From Neisseria canis (GTDB taxonomy: Bacteria; Pseudomonadota; Gammaproteobacteria; Burkholderiales; Neisseriaceae): a DNA stretch of 64,000 nt. Below the pieces are notes generated by a model, which saw only the letters and a program-made list of their open reading frames with translations, searched no databases and had not been told where the DNA came from. The DNA lies in contig NZ_LR134313.1 of NCBI RefSeq assembly GCF_900636765.1, positions 62,001-126,000 of the forward strand, read 5' to 3'. Below are positions 46,782-56,381 of this stretch, one piece after another. Position 1 is the first letter of the stretch. Each line of letters opens with the position of its first letter. The translations under genes and the position numbers were made by a program.

Positions 46782-48098
46782 ATGTCTCGACTCAAATTCT
46801 TAGCAGCTGTATTTCCCATTATTTTCTTCTCATCATCAAACAGTTATGCTTTCTCTCTTGCAGAAGCATGGAAAGCAGCAGTTGACTATTCGGCGGATTA
46901 TTCAGCTTCAAAACATGAACGCGATGCTGAAGCAGAACAAAAACGGATAGCCCGATCGGCCTTACTGCCCAAAATTACAGCAAACGCTTCTTATCAAAGG
47001 CATCCTTCATCCAGTTCTTCAGAAACCCGCTCTCAAGGCTGGAATATTCAAGCCAGCCAAGTTTTGTTTGATAAAAGCCGCTATGCTCAATATAAGCAGG
47101 GGAAACTTGCAGAAGAATCGGCCAATGCCAAATTAGACAGTAAAGAAGGAGAGCTGCTGCTTAATGTTTCAAAAGCATATTTCGATGTTTTACTTCAAAA
47201 AGACAAGCTTTCTGCCATACGCAAAGAAAAATCTGCGTATGAGCAGCAAATGAAACAAGCAAAAGAAATGTTCAAGCAAGGTGCTGCCACGATTATTGAT
47301 ACCCACGAAGCTAAATCCGGTTATGATGCGGCATTGTCAAAAGAAATTGAAACACTTACACAATTGGAAATTGCTGAAAATACTCTGGCCGATATGACCG
47401 GTTTAAATCCCAAACTCATTAGAACCATTAAAATTTCTCCCAATAACACAAATTTGCTCGGCTATACCAAAGAACAAGACTGGCAGTCGCTGGCAGAGAG
47501 TCATAACCCTGAATGGCTTCAACAAAAATTAGCCTTGGCAAGTTCCAAAGAAGGGCTTAAAGCAGCCAAAGGAAAACATTGGCCTACGGTCACGCTCAAC
47601 GGAGGCTACCAAAACAATATGAATACGGTAGAAAACGAAGCTTACGGCGGTGAATATAAGTATCGCAGCAAAGGCGGCACCATCTCGGTTGATGTCAACA
47701 TGCCCCTCTACACCGGAGGAGAAACCTCCAGCCTAATCCGGCAGGCTGCGGCGCAAGAAATGCAGAATCAGGATCTATTAACCGCAACAGAGCGTAAAAT
47801 CAAACTGGCAATAAAACAAGCTTACCGATCCACCAGCAGCAATAAAATTTTGATGATGGCTCAAGAGCGGCTGCTGGTAACCAACCAAGCTAAACTGGAT
47901 TCGACCAAATTAGGCCGCCAAGTCGGCGTACGAAACAACTTAGAAGAAATACAGGCCCAACAAAACAAGGCAGAAGCCGAACAAAAACTCGCAGAAGCAA
48001 AATACGCTTATGTACAGTCTTATTTACAGCTGCTACAAAGTGCCGGCGTACTTACCGAACCCGAACGCCAAATCCAGATCCATCAAACACTCTATTAA
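46782..48098 (+). CDS. TolC-like outer membrane efflux channel
   Basis: The 438-residue precursor has a signal peptide (FLAAVFPIIFFSSSNSYAF) and the two-fold coiled-coil pattern of TolC proteins: SLAEAWKAAVDYSADYSASK, ARSALLPKITANASYQ, LLLNVSKAYFDVLLQKDKL, then LAESHNPEWLQQKLALASSK, VTLNGGYQNN and VDVNMPLYTGGETSS in the second half. It diverges from the peptide operon and would complete a tripartite exporter with the C39 ABC protein and the HlyD-type protein. It may also serve the RTX protein encoded at 53135-54904. A DUS terminator follows. Confidence 0.92.
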   Translation: MSRLKFLAAVFPIIFFSSSNSYAFSLAEAWKAAVDYSADYSASKHERDAEAEQKRIARSALLPKITANASYQRHPSSSSSETRSQGWNIQASQVLFDKSRYAQYKQGKLAEESANAKLDSKEGELLLNVSKAYFDVLLQKDKLSAIRKEKSAYEQQMKQAKEMFKQGAATIIDTHEAKSGYDAALSKEIETLTQLEIAENTLADMTGLNPKLIRTIKISPNNTNLLGYTKEQDWQSLAESHNPEWLQQKLALASSKEGLKAAKGKHWPTVTLNGGYQNNMNTVENEAYGGEYKYRSKGGTISVDVNMPLYTGGETSSLIRQAAAQEMQNQDLLTATERKIKLAIKQAYRSTSSNKILMMAQERLLVTNQAKLDSTKLGRQVGVRNNLEEIQAQQNKAEAEQKLAEAKYAYVQSYLQLLQSAGVLTEPERQIQIHQTLY

Positions 48099-48127
48099 AG
48101 TAAATCCCGTTTATTGGGCTTCTCCCT

Positions 48128-48162
48128 AAATGCCTGTCTGAAAACCTTTTCAGACAGGCATT
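48128..48162 (+). terminator. DUS-pair terminator after tolC-like gene
   Basis: Inverted DUS copies with a 5-base loop lie 30 bases after the stop. A further single DUS lies near 48222. Confidence 0.7.
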
Positions 48163-48283
48163 CTTCACACTTCATTTGACTACATCCCGCTACATTGCTA
48201 ACAATACTTCCCTATTCCCTTTTTCAGACAGGCATACCGCCTGCCTTCAAGCTTCACATCATTAATAAGGCAAAAGACACATC

Positions 48284-50986
48284 ATGCAATTTCATCAAAT
48301 CAACAACCCGAAAGACGCCCCGCTGGCCGAAGACGCCGCATTTTTAGGCCAAGCCCTTATCCGCATGCTGGAAAACGAAACCAGCGAAGCCGTAATTTCC
48401 GTGGTCAAACAGCTTGCCGAAAGCCAAGACAGCACCCGCATCATCGCCGCCGCGCTGCCCAATCTCAACGCCAAGCAAACCCAAAACCTGATTATCGCGT
48501 GCAGCCTGTTTTCCCAAATGCTCAATATCGCCGAAGACGTGCACCACCAGCGCCGCCGCCGCGCCCACGAACAAGGCAGCAACCGGCATGCCGAAGGCAG
48601 CGTATCCGGGTTGATCGAAAAGCTCAAAAATGCCGGCATTGATTCGGCAACCCTGCAAAACCAACTTGAACAAACCACCGTAGCCGCCGTGTTAACCGCC
48701 CACCCGACGGAAGTGCAGCGGCAGGCCACCTTGAATTTCCACCGCCGCATACGCGCACTCTTACCCTTGCGCGAACAATGTATCGGCCAAGACGAATTAA
48801 ACAGCCTCCAGCGCGAAATCGAAACCGTGTTGTTGGCTTTGTGGCAAACCAGCGAAACCCGCCATTACAAAATCACCGTAGAAAACGAAATCAATAACGG
48901 CGTATCCATTTTCCCGCTCAGCTTCTTTCAGGCCGTGCCGCAGCTCTACCGCAGCATGCAGCAAACTTTTCAGACAGGCTTTCCCGAAATCAAGCTGCCC
49001 GATTTACTGCACATCGGCGGCTGGATAGGCGGCGACCGCGACGGCAACCCGTTTGTTTCCGCCAAAACCCTGCGCCACGCCTTCAAGCAGCACGCCGACG
49101 CCGTGTTCCACTACTACCGCAAACAGCTTGGCGAACTCTTCGCCGACCTGCCTTTATCCACCCGCCGCGTGCAGGTCAGCAACGCCGTGTTGTCGCTCTC
49201 CGAACAATCGCCCGACAACGAAATCGCCCATTTTGAAGAGCCTTACCGCCGCGCCATTGCGCTGATTTCCTCGCGCATCGTCGCCACCGGCCATGCTCTC
49301 GGCCTCACGCTCGGCTGCCGCTGGGGCTTGGGCGAACCTTATCCTGACGCAGAAGCATTTATCAGCGATTTGCGCACTTTGCAGCAATCCCTGTTCGACA
49401 ACGGCAGCCGCCTGCTGGCTGAAGCACGTATTGCCGATTTGATACGCGCCGCTTCCGTGTTCCGCTTCCATTTAATGCCGCTCGATTTGCGCCAACATGC
49501 CGCCAAACACGGCGAAGTAGTGGCCGAACTGTTCCGCCACGCCGGTTTGGAAGCCTACCAATCGCTGGGCGAAGCCGAAAAACAAACCGTTTTGCTGCGC
49601 GAGCTGCACACCCAGCGCCCGCTTTACAACCCCTATGTTACTTACAGCGAACACACGCAGCACGAGTTGGATATTTTCCACGAAGCCCGCCGCGTGAAAA
49701 ACGAATTCGGCGAGCAGGCCATCTGCCAAAGCATCATTTCCAACTGCGGGCAGCCCAGCGACCTGCTCGCTCTCGCCCTGATTCTGAAAGAAAGCGGCCT
49801 ACTCTCCATCAAAGAAGGCCTGCCTGAAAGCCGCATCAACATCGTGCCGCTGTTTGAAACCATCGAAGCCCTGCAAAACGCCACCCGCGTGATGGACACC
49901 CTGTTTTCCCTGCCGTGGTACCAAGCCCTGCTCAAAAGCCGCGGCCATATCCAAGAAATCATGCTCGGCTATTCCGACAGCAATAAAGACGGCGGCTATG
50001 TCACCAGCTCATGGTGCCTCTATCAGGCCGAGCAGGAATTGGTCGAACTCTTCCGCCGCCGCAACGTGCGCTTACGCCTGTTCCACGGGCGCGGCGGCAG
50101 CGTCGGGCGCGGCGGCGGCCCCTCTTACCAAGCCATTCTCGCCCAACCTGCCGGCAGCGTGGCCGGCCGCATCCGCATCACCGAGCAAGGCGAAGTCATC
50201 ACCGCCAAATACGCCGACCCGGCCAACGCCTGCCGCAACCTCGAAACCCTGGTCAGCGCCACGCTGGAAGCCAGCCTGCTGCCCTATGCAGGCGGAGAAC
50301 CCGACCCGCAACTGATGCAGGCACTTTCAGAACACGCGTTCAACCACTACCGCGCCCTCATCACCCACCCCGATTTTATCGACTATTTCCTGCAAACCAG
50401 CCCGATTCAGGAAATCGCCACCCTGAATCTCGGCAGCCGCCCCGCCAGCCGCAAAACACTGGCGCGCATTCAAGATTTGCGCGCCATTCCCTGGGTATTC
50501 TCCTGGACGCAAAACCGCCTGATGCTCCCCGCCTGGTACGGTTTCGGCACCGCCGTCGCCACACTTTGCCGAGAAGCCGGCAAGCTCGAGGCCTTGCAGG
50601 AACACGCCCGCAACAACGCCTTTTTCCGCGCCATGCTTTCCAACATGGAGCAAGTGATGGCCAAAACCGACCTGACCATCGCAGAAAACTACACCACCTT
50701 GAGCAACCGCCCCGAAGCCACCCGCGCCTTATTCGACATGATCAAACAAGAATACCAAGCCAGCCGCGAAGCCCTGCTCAAGATCCTGCAAACCGACGGG
50801 CTGCTCAGCGAAAACCGCAGCCTCGCCCGCTCCCTCGCCTTGCGCATTCCTTACCTAAACGCACTCAACAGCCTGCAAGTGCTGCTGCTAAAAGAACTGC
50901 GCCGCTCGCCGGAAAATCAGGAAATCCTCAAACTCGTCCACCTTACCATCAACGGTGTGGCACAAGGATTACGCAACACAGGTTAA
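48284..50986 (+). CDS. ppc: Phosphoenolpyruvate carboxylase
   Basis: Ppc fixes bicarbonate onto phosphoenolpyruvate to give oxaloacetate and refill the TCA cycle. The 900-residue product has the first catalytic site [39 protein letters not shown], the second site [16 protein letters not shown], the [20 protein letters not shown] loop and the universal C-terminus GLRNTG. An internal DUS encodes FQTGFPE. The gene is strikingly GC-rich compared with the peptide island that precedes it. It is followed by a DUS terminator and an insertion sequence. Confidence 0.97.
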   Translation: MQFHQINNPKDAPLAEDAAFLGQALIRMLENETSEAVISVVKQLAESQDSTRIIAAALPNLNAKQTQNLIIACSLFSQMLNIAEDVHHQRRRRAHEQGSNRHAEGSVSGLIEKLKNAGIDSATLQNQLEQTTVAAVLTAHPTEVQRQATLNFHRRIRALLPLREQCIGQDELNSLQREIETVLLALWQTSETRHYKITVENEINNGVSIFPLSFFQAVPQLYRSMQQTFQTGFPEIKLPDLLHIGGWIGGDRDGNPFVSAKTLRHAFKQHADAVFHYYRKQLGELFADLPLSTRRVQVSNAVLSLSEQSPDNEIAHFEEPYRRAIALISSRIVATGHALGLTLGCRWGLGEPYPDAEAFISDLRTLQQSLFDNGSRLLAEARIADLIRAASVFRFHLMPLDLRQHAAKHGEVVAELFRHAGLEAYQSLGEAEKQTVLLRELHTQRPLYNPYVTYSEHTQHELDIFHEARRVKNEFGEQAICQSIISNCGQPSDLLALALILKESGLLSIKEGLPESRINIVPLFETIEALQNATRVMDTLFSLPWYQALLKSRGHIQEIMLGYSDSNKDGGYVTSSWCLYQAEQELVELFRRRNVRLRLFHGRGGSVGRGGGPSYQAILAQPAGSVAGRIRITEQGEVITAKYADPANACRNLETLVSATLEASLLPYAGGEPDPQLMQALSEHAFNHYRALITHPDFIDYFLQTSPIQEIATLNLGSRPASRKTLARIQDLRAIPWVFSWTQNRLMLPAWYGFGTAVATLCREAGKLEALQEHARNNAFFRAMLSNMEQVMAKTDLTIAENYTTLSNRPEATRALFDMIKQEYQASREALLKILQTDGLLSENRSLARSLALRIPYLNALNSLQVLLLKELRRSPENQEILKLVHLTINGVAQGLRNTG

Positions 50987-51004
50987 GCCCCCGATTGCTT
51001 TGCC

Positions 51005-51050
51005 AACCAAAATGCCTGTCTGAAAACTTTTTCAGACAGGCATTGTTTGG
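51005..51050 (+). terminator. DUS-pair terminator after ppc
   Basis: The DUS pair is extended to a long stem by CCAA..../....TTGG flanks, 19 bases after the ppc stop and 17 bases before the insertion sequence. Confidence 0.75.
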
Positions 51051-51066
51051 TTGGAACTCCCTGGCG

Positions 51067-52138
51067 GATTCGGATTTGAAGTGCAACTTTCCATAACAGA
51101 AAAAGGCCGGTATGCGGTAGCATACGGCCTTTCCTGCAAGAAAGATTGCCATGAGCTACACACAACTGACCCAAGACGAACGATACCGCATCCAATACCT
51201 GTCCCGCCACCACACCGTTACCGAAATCGCCAAACTGCTTAACCGCCACAAAAGCACCATCAGCCGCGAAATCAGACGGCACAGTACACAGAAAAAGCCA
51301 TACAACGCCGAAAAAGCCCAACAGCAAAGCCGGCTTACCAAACAGCGTAAGCGAAAACCCTATAAGCTCCATTCCCGGCTGATTCAACACATCGACACCC
51401 TCATCCGACTCAAACTCAGTCCCGAACAAGTGTGCGCCTATCTGTACAAGCACCACCAAATCACACTCCACCACAGCACCGTTTACCGCTATCTGCGTCA
51501 AGACAAAAGCAACGGCGGCACTTTGCGGCAGCATCTCAGAATAGCCGGCAAATCCTACCGTAAACGCTACGGCAGTACATGGAGCAGAGGCAAAGTACCC
51601 GACCGCATCGGCATAGAAAACCGACCCGCCATCGTCGACCAAAAATCCCGCATCGGCGATTGGGAAGCCGATACCATCGTCGGCAAAGATCAGAAAAGCG
51701 CATTACTGACCTTGGTCGAGCGGGTTACCCGCTACACCATCATCTGCAAGTTGAAGAACTTCAAAGCCAAAGACACCGCCCGCGCAGTCATCAGGGTATT
51801 GAAGGCGCATAAAAACAGGGTACACACCATCACCATGGATAACGGCAAAGAATTCTACCGACACATCCGAATAGCCCGGGCATTGGAGGCAGAAACCTAT
51901 TTTTGCCGCCCCTACCATTCTTGGGAGAAAGGGCTGAATGAAAATACCAACGGACTCATCCGCCAATATTTCCCCAAACAAACCGATTTCCGCAACATCA
52001 GCCATCGGGAGATACGCAGGGTTCAAGATGAACTGAACCATAGGCCAAGAAAAACACTTGGCTATGAAACGCCAAGTGTTTTATTCTTGAATCTGTTCCA
52101 ACCTCTACTGCCTGAGTGTTGCACTTGAAATTCGAATC
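51067..52138 (+). mobile_element. IS30-family insertion sequence, IS1655-like
   Basis: Terminal inverted repeats of about 25 bases (left GATTCGGATTTGAAGTGCAA, right complement GATTCGAATTTCAAGTGCAA) bound a 1072-base element with one transposase gene. An internal hairpin near 51100-51132 (AAAGGCCG with CGGCCTTT) lies before the gene and would block read-through from outside, as in other IS30 elements. IS1655 of Neisseria is the same size and family. Confidence 0.85.
51151..52128 (+). CDS. IS30-family transposase
   Basis: The 325-residue transposase has the N-terminal helix-turn-helix of IS30 (MSYTQLTQDERYRIQYLSRH, TEIAKLLNRHKSTISREI) and the DDE catalytic core: GDWEADTIVG (first Asp), TMDNGKEF (second Asp) and WEKGLNENTNGLIRQYFPK (Glu). 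HRPRKTLGYETPSVLF ends the conserved part. The frame is intact and the ends of the element match, so it may be active. Confidence 0.93.
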   Translation: MSYTQLTQDERYRIQYLSRHHTVTEIAKLLNRHKSTISREIRRHSTQKKPYNAEKAQQQSRLTKQRKRKPYKLHSRLIQHIDTLIRLKLSPEQVCAYLYKHHQITLHHSTVYRYLRQDKSNGGTLRQHLRIAGKSYRKRYGSTWSRGKVPDRIGIENRPAIVDQKSRIGDWEADTIVGKDQKSALLTLVERVTRYTIICKLKNFKAKDTARAVIRVLKAHKNRVHTITMDNGKEFYRHIRIARALEAETYFCRPYHSWEKGLNENTNGLIRQYFPKQTDFRNISHREIRRVQDELNHRPRKTLGYETPSVLFLNLFQPLLPECCT

Positions 52139-52148
52139 TAAGGAGCCA

Positions 52149-52359
52149 TATAGTACGGAACTGATTTTGTTGCTGCTTCGGCAGCTTACAAAACCGTTCT
52201 CTTTGAACTAAGGCGCAGCAATGCCGTGACAGAAATATAGTCAATCCACTTAACTTTTACTACGGCGTTGCTGCGCCTTGCCGTACTACCTGTACTGTCT
52301 GCGGCTTGCTGCCTTGTATTAAAAATTAAGTGGATTGACTATAAAGTTTATTTGCTATA
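52149..52359. repeat. 5'-truncated Correia-like element (long form), interrupted
   Basis: From TAGTACGGAACTGATTTTG through the CGTTCTCTTTGAACTAAGG insert to GCCGTGACAGAAA (52235) it follows the long form. Its left end is missing beside the insertion sequence. The end resumes after the nested element as AAGTTTATTTGCTATA (52344-52359). Confidence 0.65.
52236..52343. repeat. Correia-like element, short form, 108 bp, nested
   Basis: Ends TATAGTCAATCCACTTAA and TTAAGTGGATTGACTATA pair over 24 bases with one mismatch, the best-preserved copy here. It is in reverse orientation to 17424-17531 and lies within the 3' end of another element, flanked by TA. Confidence 0.85.
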
Positions 52360-52676
52360 TAAATCCTGCACAATGGATGCCTGTCTGAAACCCTCTGTTC
52401 CGCCAAGCCCAACCGTCAAAAGTTCAAGAATCTAAACCAATTTTACCTGCCGCAAAATTTATTGACTCTGCATAGCCACTCAATCTGCCTGAAACGCCCG
52501 CTATTTAAGGAATGCACGGCCATCCGCCTGCAATCGGCCGTATTTGTTGAAAATTACCCAAAAATGTTCAAATTATCCCGCTTTTAACGCCTGTTTACGC
52601 CAAAGCCGCTAGCATGGGAACCGCTGCAACCCGCAGCTTATATCTATATATTTTTAAAAACAGAGAGAGATCGAAT

Positions 52677-53015
52677 ATGAAAAAATTAGTTGTATTGGCA
52701 TCGTCATTATTGGTTTCAGGCAGCCTGCTGGCTGCGCCGGACACTCCCAATCTGCCGACACCTGACCAACCGACTTCCCTGCCGTCAACGCCGGTAGCCG
52801 CCCCTGTTAACCAAACCGCACCTGTTCCGCCTGCTCCGCCTGCCGATGCGGAAACCAGCGCCGCGGTTGACAAGGAAGTGAAAAAAGAGAAAAAGGCCAA
52901 ATCTGCCAAGGCCAAAAAGAAAAACGCCAAAAAGCAGAAAGCTAAAAAATCATTGAACAACCAGACCGAAGCGCCGAAACAGGAAGCTGATCCTGCCTTA
53001 CAGGGTCAGCCTTAA
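52677..53015 (+). CDS. Pro/Lys-rich secreted protein of unknown function
   Basis: The 112-residue precursor has a signal peptide (KKLVVLASSLLVSGSLLAA), a Pro/Thr-rich part (NLPTPDQPTSLPSTP, APVPPAPPADA) and a Lys/Ala-rich basic part (KKEKKAKSAKAKKKNAKKQK). No conserved domain was recognised. Such low-complexity basic tails can bind peptidoglycan, nucleic acid or lipids, but nothing here decides. Start ATG 52677 follows a purine-rich AGAGAGA site. It converges with the RTX gene. Confidence 0.7.
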   Translation: MKKLVVLASSLLVSGSLLAAPDTPNLPTPDQPTSLPSTPVAAPVNQTAPVPPAPPADAETSAAVDKEVKKEKKAKSAKAKKKNAKKQKAKKSLNNQTEAPKQEADPALQGQP

Positions 53016-53033
53016 TCCGGCCGGCCAAGACTA

Positions 53034-53100
53034 AAATGCCTGTCTGAAAACTTTCAGCTTCGCAGAAACCCGCGCCGCTTGTTTTCAGACAGGCATTCTT
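53034..53100. terminator. Wide DUS-pair terminator between convergent genes
   Basis: Inverted DUS copies lie 36 bases apart with a further paired CTGAAAACTTTCAG segment within. It lies between the Pro/Lys-rich gene and the RTX gene and may end both. Confidence 0.6.
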
Positions 53101-53134
53101 TATGGTTTGAACCGGCTAAGCGGTTACCGCGTTA

Positions 53135-54904
53135 TTACACAATCCCGGCGTTCGCCACCAATTCTTCCAGCTCCAAATCAGCCGAAGCGTTTTGAACGGT
53201 AATGCTGTTTTGATAGGTGTGGCCGTCTTTCACGCCGGTAAAGCTCAATACACCGGTAGAAGCGTTCCAGTTCAGTTTGGAAGCGTCGTTCAAATCGGTA
53301 AACACGATTTTGTCGTAGCCGCGGGTGAAATCGGTAATCACATCTTTGCCGCTGTTGCTGTTGGCCGAGAACACAAACACGTCTTTACCTGCGTTGCCGG
53401 TAAGCGTGTCGTTGCCCGCTCCGCCGATTAAGATGTCGTTGTTGTGGCTGCCCACCAGTTTGTCGTCTCCGCCCTGCGGGTTGGTATCGACCAAATCTTT
53501 GTAGTTTTCGCGCACAAAGCGGATCACTTCCTCATCGCTGCTGGAAATGCCGTTGGCTTTCAGATAATCGCGGATACCGGCCACGGCGTTGTCGTAGCTG
53601 CTGCCTTTTACGGTGGTGCCGTCAGACTGCCAGCTCAGATGGTCGATATTCAAACGGTCGCCGACCAAAATGTCTGATGAGCTTGATGAGGCGCGCGTGC
53701 CGGCAATGATGGTGTCGTTGCCTGCCGCACCGTTAAACGCATCGCCCAGCAGCAGATCGGAATCATCTATACCGCCGACCAGTTTGGCCGAGCCGCTCAC
53801 ACGGTTGTCTCCCGCCAAAATTTTGCCCTTGTCTTCTACAAAAATACCGAAATCGCCCTCGAAATGACCCCAGTCATAACTCACCCTCAAGGTGGATTTG
53901 TCGGTTTGCTGGCCGTTACTTACGGTGTAGGTAACTTCCGGCGTTTCGTAAACGGTGTATGCACCGTTGGAAACAAATTCGTAATCGCCGTTGGCTTTCA
54001 GCTGCAAAGTGCCGCCGTCAAACTGGATTTTGTCGCCCGGCTTGTGACCCATACCGCTTTCTTTGAAGCTGGTTACACCCAAGCTTCCGAAAGGCTTGCC
54101 GCCCAGCGTGCTGCTGGCGTTGTCCAGCACATTACCGCGGATATCCGCATAAAGCTCATCTTTGTCGATTAAGATGCTTTCTTTGTCGGATGGCTCGCGC
54201 AATACTAAGTTGGAAGAAGAAGCAGCATAACCGTTGCTCACGGTAAACGCGATTACCGGTATTTTGGCGCCTTCTTTCAAATCGTCGGCTTTGATGGTGT
54301 AGGAGCCGTCGCGGTTAACCGTCACTTCGCCGAAGTTGTCCACTTCCACGGTCTGCCCGCTGGCATAATAGGCGTTGCCCACACGGAAGCCTGCGATATA
54401 AGGCTTGTCGGAACCTTCGTAATTATGCAGCACATTGCCGCTGGATTCTCCGTCGTTCAATACGCCTGTGGTGTTCAAATCCACCGACACATTGGCTTTC
54501 ACATTGGCCTCGGGATAAACCTCGGCTTTTACCTGTTTGTCCAGCGTAATGGTTAATTCGGACTGGTCGGTTTGACCGCCGCTTTTCACGGTGTAACGCA
54601 CCACGGGCATTTTTACCGCATCAACGCGCTGGCCTTCCACCGAGAAATCATACATACCGTTTGCATTCAGCTTGAACGTACCGATGCCGAAAATCGCGGC
54701 AGTCTCTCCCGCTTTGTAGGTCATCCCGTTAATGGAATAGCTTTCTACCTTAGCCGGCTCGTCCGCATTACCCGTATTGCCCAACACATAACCCACAAGC
54801 TTGTTGCTGGTTGCTTGAACGGCTTCGTCTCCATCGGTAAACCGGCTTACCGCAGCATTGGCCGCTTGGTTGCCCGCGGCCAAAATAGTTTGATTTTCTC
54901 TCAT
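53135..54904 (-). CDS. RTX-type type I secretion substrate
   Basis: The 589-residue protein lacks a signal peptide and ends with features of a type I secreted adhesin. There are repeated VCBS-like domains (TFKLNANGMYDFSV, VTVNRDGSYTIKADD, TLQLKANGDYEFVS), calcium-binding RTX nonapeptides (GAAGNDTIIAG, GGDDKLVGSHNNDILIG, GGAGNDTLTGNAGKDVFVF) and a C-terminal secretion signal (SADLELEELVANAGIV). Start ATG 54902-54904 was chosen (MRENQTILAAGNQ). No ABC transporter or fusion protein of its own is adjacent; the TolC-like channel at 46782 could be shared. It probably forms a surface or released adhesin. Confidence 0.85.
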   Translation of the reverse strand: MRENQTILAAGNQAANAAVSRFTDGDEAVQATSNKLVGYVLGNTGNADEPAKVESYSINGMTYKAGETAAIFGIGTFKLNANGMYDFSVEGQRVDAVKMPVVRYTVKSGGQTDQSELTITLDKQVKAEVYPEANVKANVSVDLNTTGVLNDGESSGNVLHNYEGSDKPYIAGFRVGNAYYASGQTVEVDNFGEVTVNRDGSYTIKADDLKEGAKIPVIAFTVSNGYAASSSNLVLREPSDKESILIDKDELYADIRGNVLDNASSTLGGKPFGSLGVTSFKESGMGHKPGDKIQFDGGTLQLKANGDYEFVSNGAYTVYETPEVTYTVSNGQQTDKSTLRVSYDWGHFEGDFGIFVEDKGKILAGDNRVSGSAKLVGGIDDSDLLLGDAFNGAAGNDTIIAGTRASSSSSDILVGDRLNIDHLSWQSDGTTVKGSSYDNAVAGIRDYLKANGISSSDEEVIRFVRENYKDLVDTNPQGGDDKLVGSHNNDILIGGAGNDTLTGNAGKDVFVFSANSNSGKDVITDFTRGYDKIVFTDLNDASKLNWNASTGVLSFTGVKDGHTYQNSITVQNASADLELEELVANAGIV

Positions 54905-55275
54905 ATTACATTTTCTCTTATATGTTATTACCTTAAACAGACTGCTCATCAATCATCATTTTTTGCAGTCATATTAAAGACGCTTTTCATGCCTCATTAG
55001 TTCATTACAAATTGAAGGGCAATATACTTATCGAACCTAATTATTTTCAAGATATGGCTTTATTCTATTTTCATTAAATATACATGTTCACCATAATTAG
55101 ACAAACGGCAGCTATCAGGGTCAAACGCTTAAAGATTGCCGCCCGTAAAACCGGGTTTGGCAACACCCCGGTTTCAGACAGGCATCGGCATTTCCACCAC
55201 ACCAAATCCACATGCCTGATGGGCGCATCCGCCGTTTTCCATTACAATCCGTTTTCCATTTCATGAATCCACATT
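54905..55275. other. Divergent gap between RTX gene and lpxL
   Basis: The 371 bases separate the RTX gene (minus) and lpxL (plus) and should hold both promoters. The left part is AT-rich. One DUS lies near 55171. No separate gene was seen. Confidence 0.5.
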
Positions 55276-56151
55276 ATGCAGAGCCTCTTATTTTTCCTGT
55301 TCCGCTGTTTGGCCGCCTTACCGCTTTCCTGGCTGCACCGCTTGGGCGCGCTATTGGGCAATCTGGCATTTTATTTCGACTCATCCGACAAACAGCGCAT
55401 TAAGGCCAACCTGCAAGCCGCCGGCCTGAATGCGGACAATGCAACGGTAAAAGCCGTGTTTCAGGAAACCGCCAAAGGCGGCTTGGAGCTGCCCGTAGCC
55501 TTTTTCAGGCCGCCGGAACGCATTGAAACTTTGTTTAAAGCGGTACACGGCTGGGAACACGTTGAATCCGCATTAAACGCAGGCGAAGGGCTGCTGTTTA
55601 TCACTCCGCATATCGGCAGCTACGATTTGGCCGGCCGCTACATCAGCCAGCAGCTGCCTTTTCCACTAACCGCCATGTACAAACCGCCGAAAATCAAAGC
55701 ATTCGATGCCGTGATGCAGGCAGGCCGCGTGCGCGGCAAAGGCAAAACCGCGCCTACCAATATGCAAGGCGTCAAGCAAATCATCAAAGCCCTGCGCGCA
55801 GGCGAAGCAACCATCGTTTTGCCCGACCATGTACCCGCACCCGAAGAAGGCGACGGCGTATGGGCCAAGTTTTTCGGGCGCGACGCCTACACCATGACGC
55901 TGGCCGGCAAACTCGCCCAAGTAAAAGGCGTAAAAACCCTGTTTTTCTGCGGCGAAAGGCTGCCGGACGGTCAAGGCTTCGTGCTGCACATCGAGCCGTT
56001 GCAAGGCGGACTCAACGGCGACAAAGCCCACGACGCCCAAATCATCAATAACAACGTCGAATACTGGGTGCGCCGCTTCCCCACCCAATACCTGTTTGCC
56101 TACAACCGCTACAAACATCCCGCAGGCGCCCCGCAAGCGCCAAACCAATAA
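55276..56151 (+). CDS. lpxL: Lipid A biosynthesis acyltransferase
   Basis: The enzyme adds a secondary acyl chain to lipid A at the inner membrane. The 291-residue product has an N-terminal hydrophobic segment (SLLFFLFRCLAALPLSWL), the catalytic HX4D in ITPHIGSYDL, AGRVRGKGKTAPTN and ATIVLPDHVPAP-like motifs, and ends with YLFAYNRYK. It belongs to the LpxL/HtrB/LpxM family; which acyl position it serves is not certain. It precedes metK as in other Neisseria. A DUS terminator follows. Confidence 0.9.
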   Translation: MQSLLFFLFRCLAALPLSWLHRLGALLGNLAFYFDSSDKQRIKANLQAAGLNADNATVKAVFQETAKGGLELPVAFFRPPERIETLFKAVHGWEHVESALNAGEGLLFITPHIGSYDLAGRYISQQLPFPLTAMYKPPKIKAFDAVMQAGRVRGKGKTAPTNMQGVKQIIKALRAGEATIVLPDHVPAPEEGDGVWAKFFGRDAYTMTLAGKLAQVKGVKTLFFCGERLPDGQGFVLHIEPLQGGLNGDKAHDAQIINNNVEYWVRRFPTQYLFAYNRYKHPAGAPQAPNQ

Positions 56152-56190
56152 ATATGCCTGTCTGAAAACACTTTTCAGACAGGCATATTT
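56151..56190 (+). terminator. DUS-pair terminator after lpxL
   Basis: The DUS pair is extended by AAATA/TATTT to a stem of about 18 bases directly after the TAA. Confidence 0.75.
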
Positions 56191-56381
56191 TCAGTTTACC
56201 CAAAATTAATACCAAGCTCAGTAATCAAGCGGCACGAAACAATCCGGTTTAACGCGCAAATTGTTTGTTTTGCCGCCGGATAAAAGCGCCTTTCCGCCCC
56301 GTTCTCTGCTATAATTTGCGCCGTTTGGTTTCTATCGGCAAACGGAAAATCTGTTTGCCCTTTTGCAGAAAGAATTTCCCA

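Larger units (their letters stand above)
52139..52676. other. Gap with nested Correia-like elements
   Basis: The gap of 538 bases holds a truncated long-form Correia-like element interrupted by a complete short one (52149-52359), a lone DUS near 52378 and the promoter region of the Pro/Lys-rich protein. The remaining 300 bases show no other recognisable feature. Confidence 0.6.

Noticed and set aside
39900..48098. Absence of DUS within transporter genes as proof of horizontal gain
   Set aside because: The pilMNOPQ-ponA region (25.6-33.3 kb), clearly native, also lacks DUS, so absence is weak evidence. The AT-richness is suggestive only.
50011..51096. 361-codon open frame overlapping the 3' half of ppc
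   Set aside because: It is an out-of-frame shadow of GC-rich ppc, rich in Arg/Pro/His, and lacks a conserved domain.
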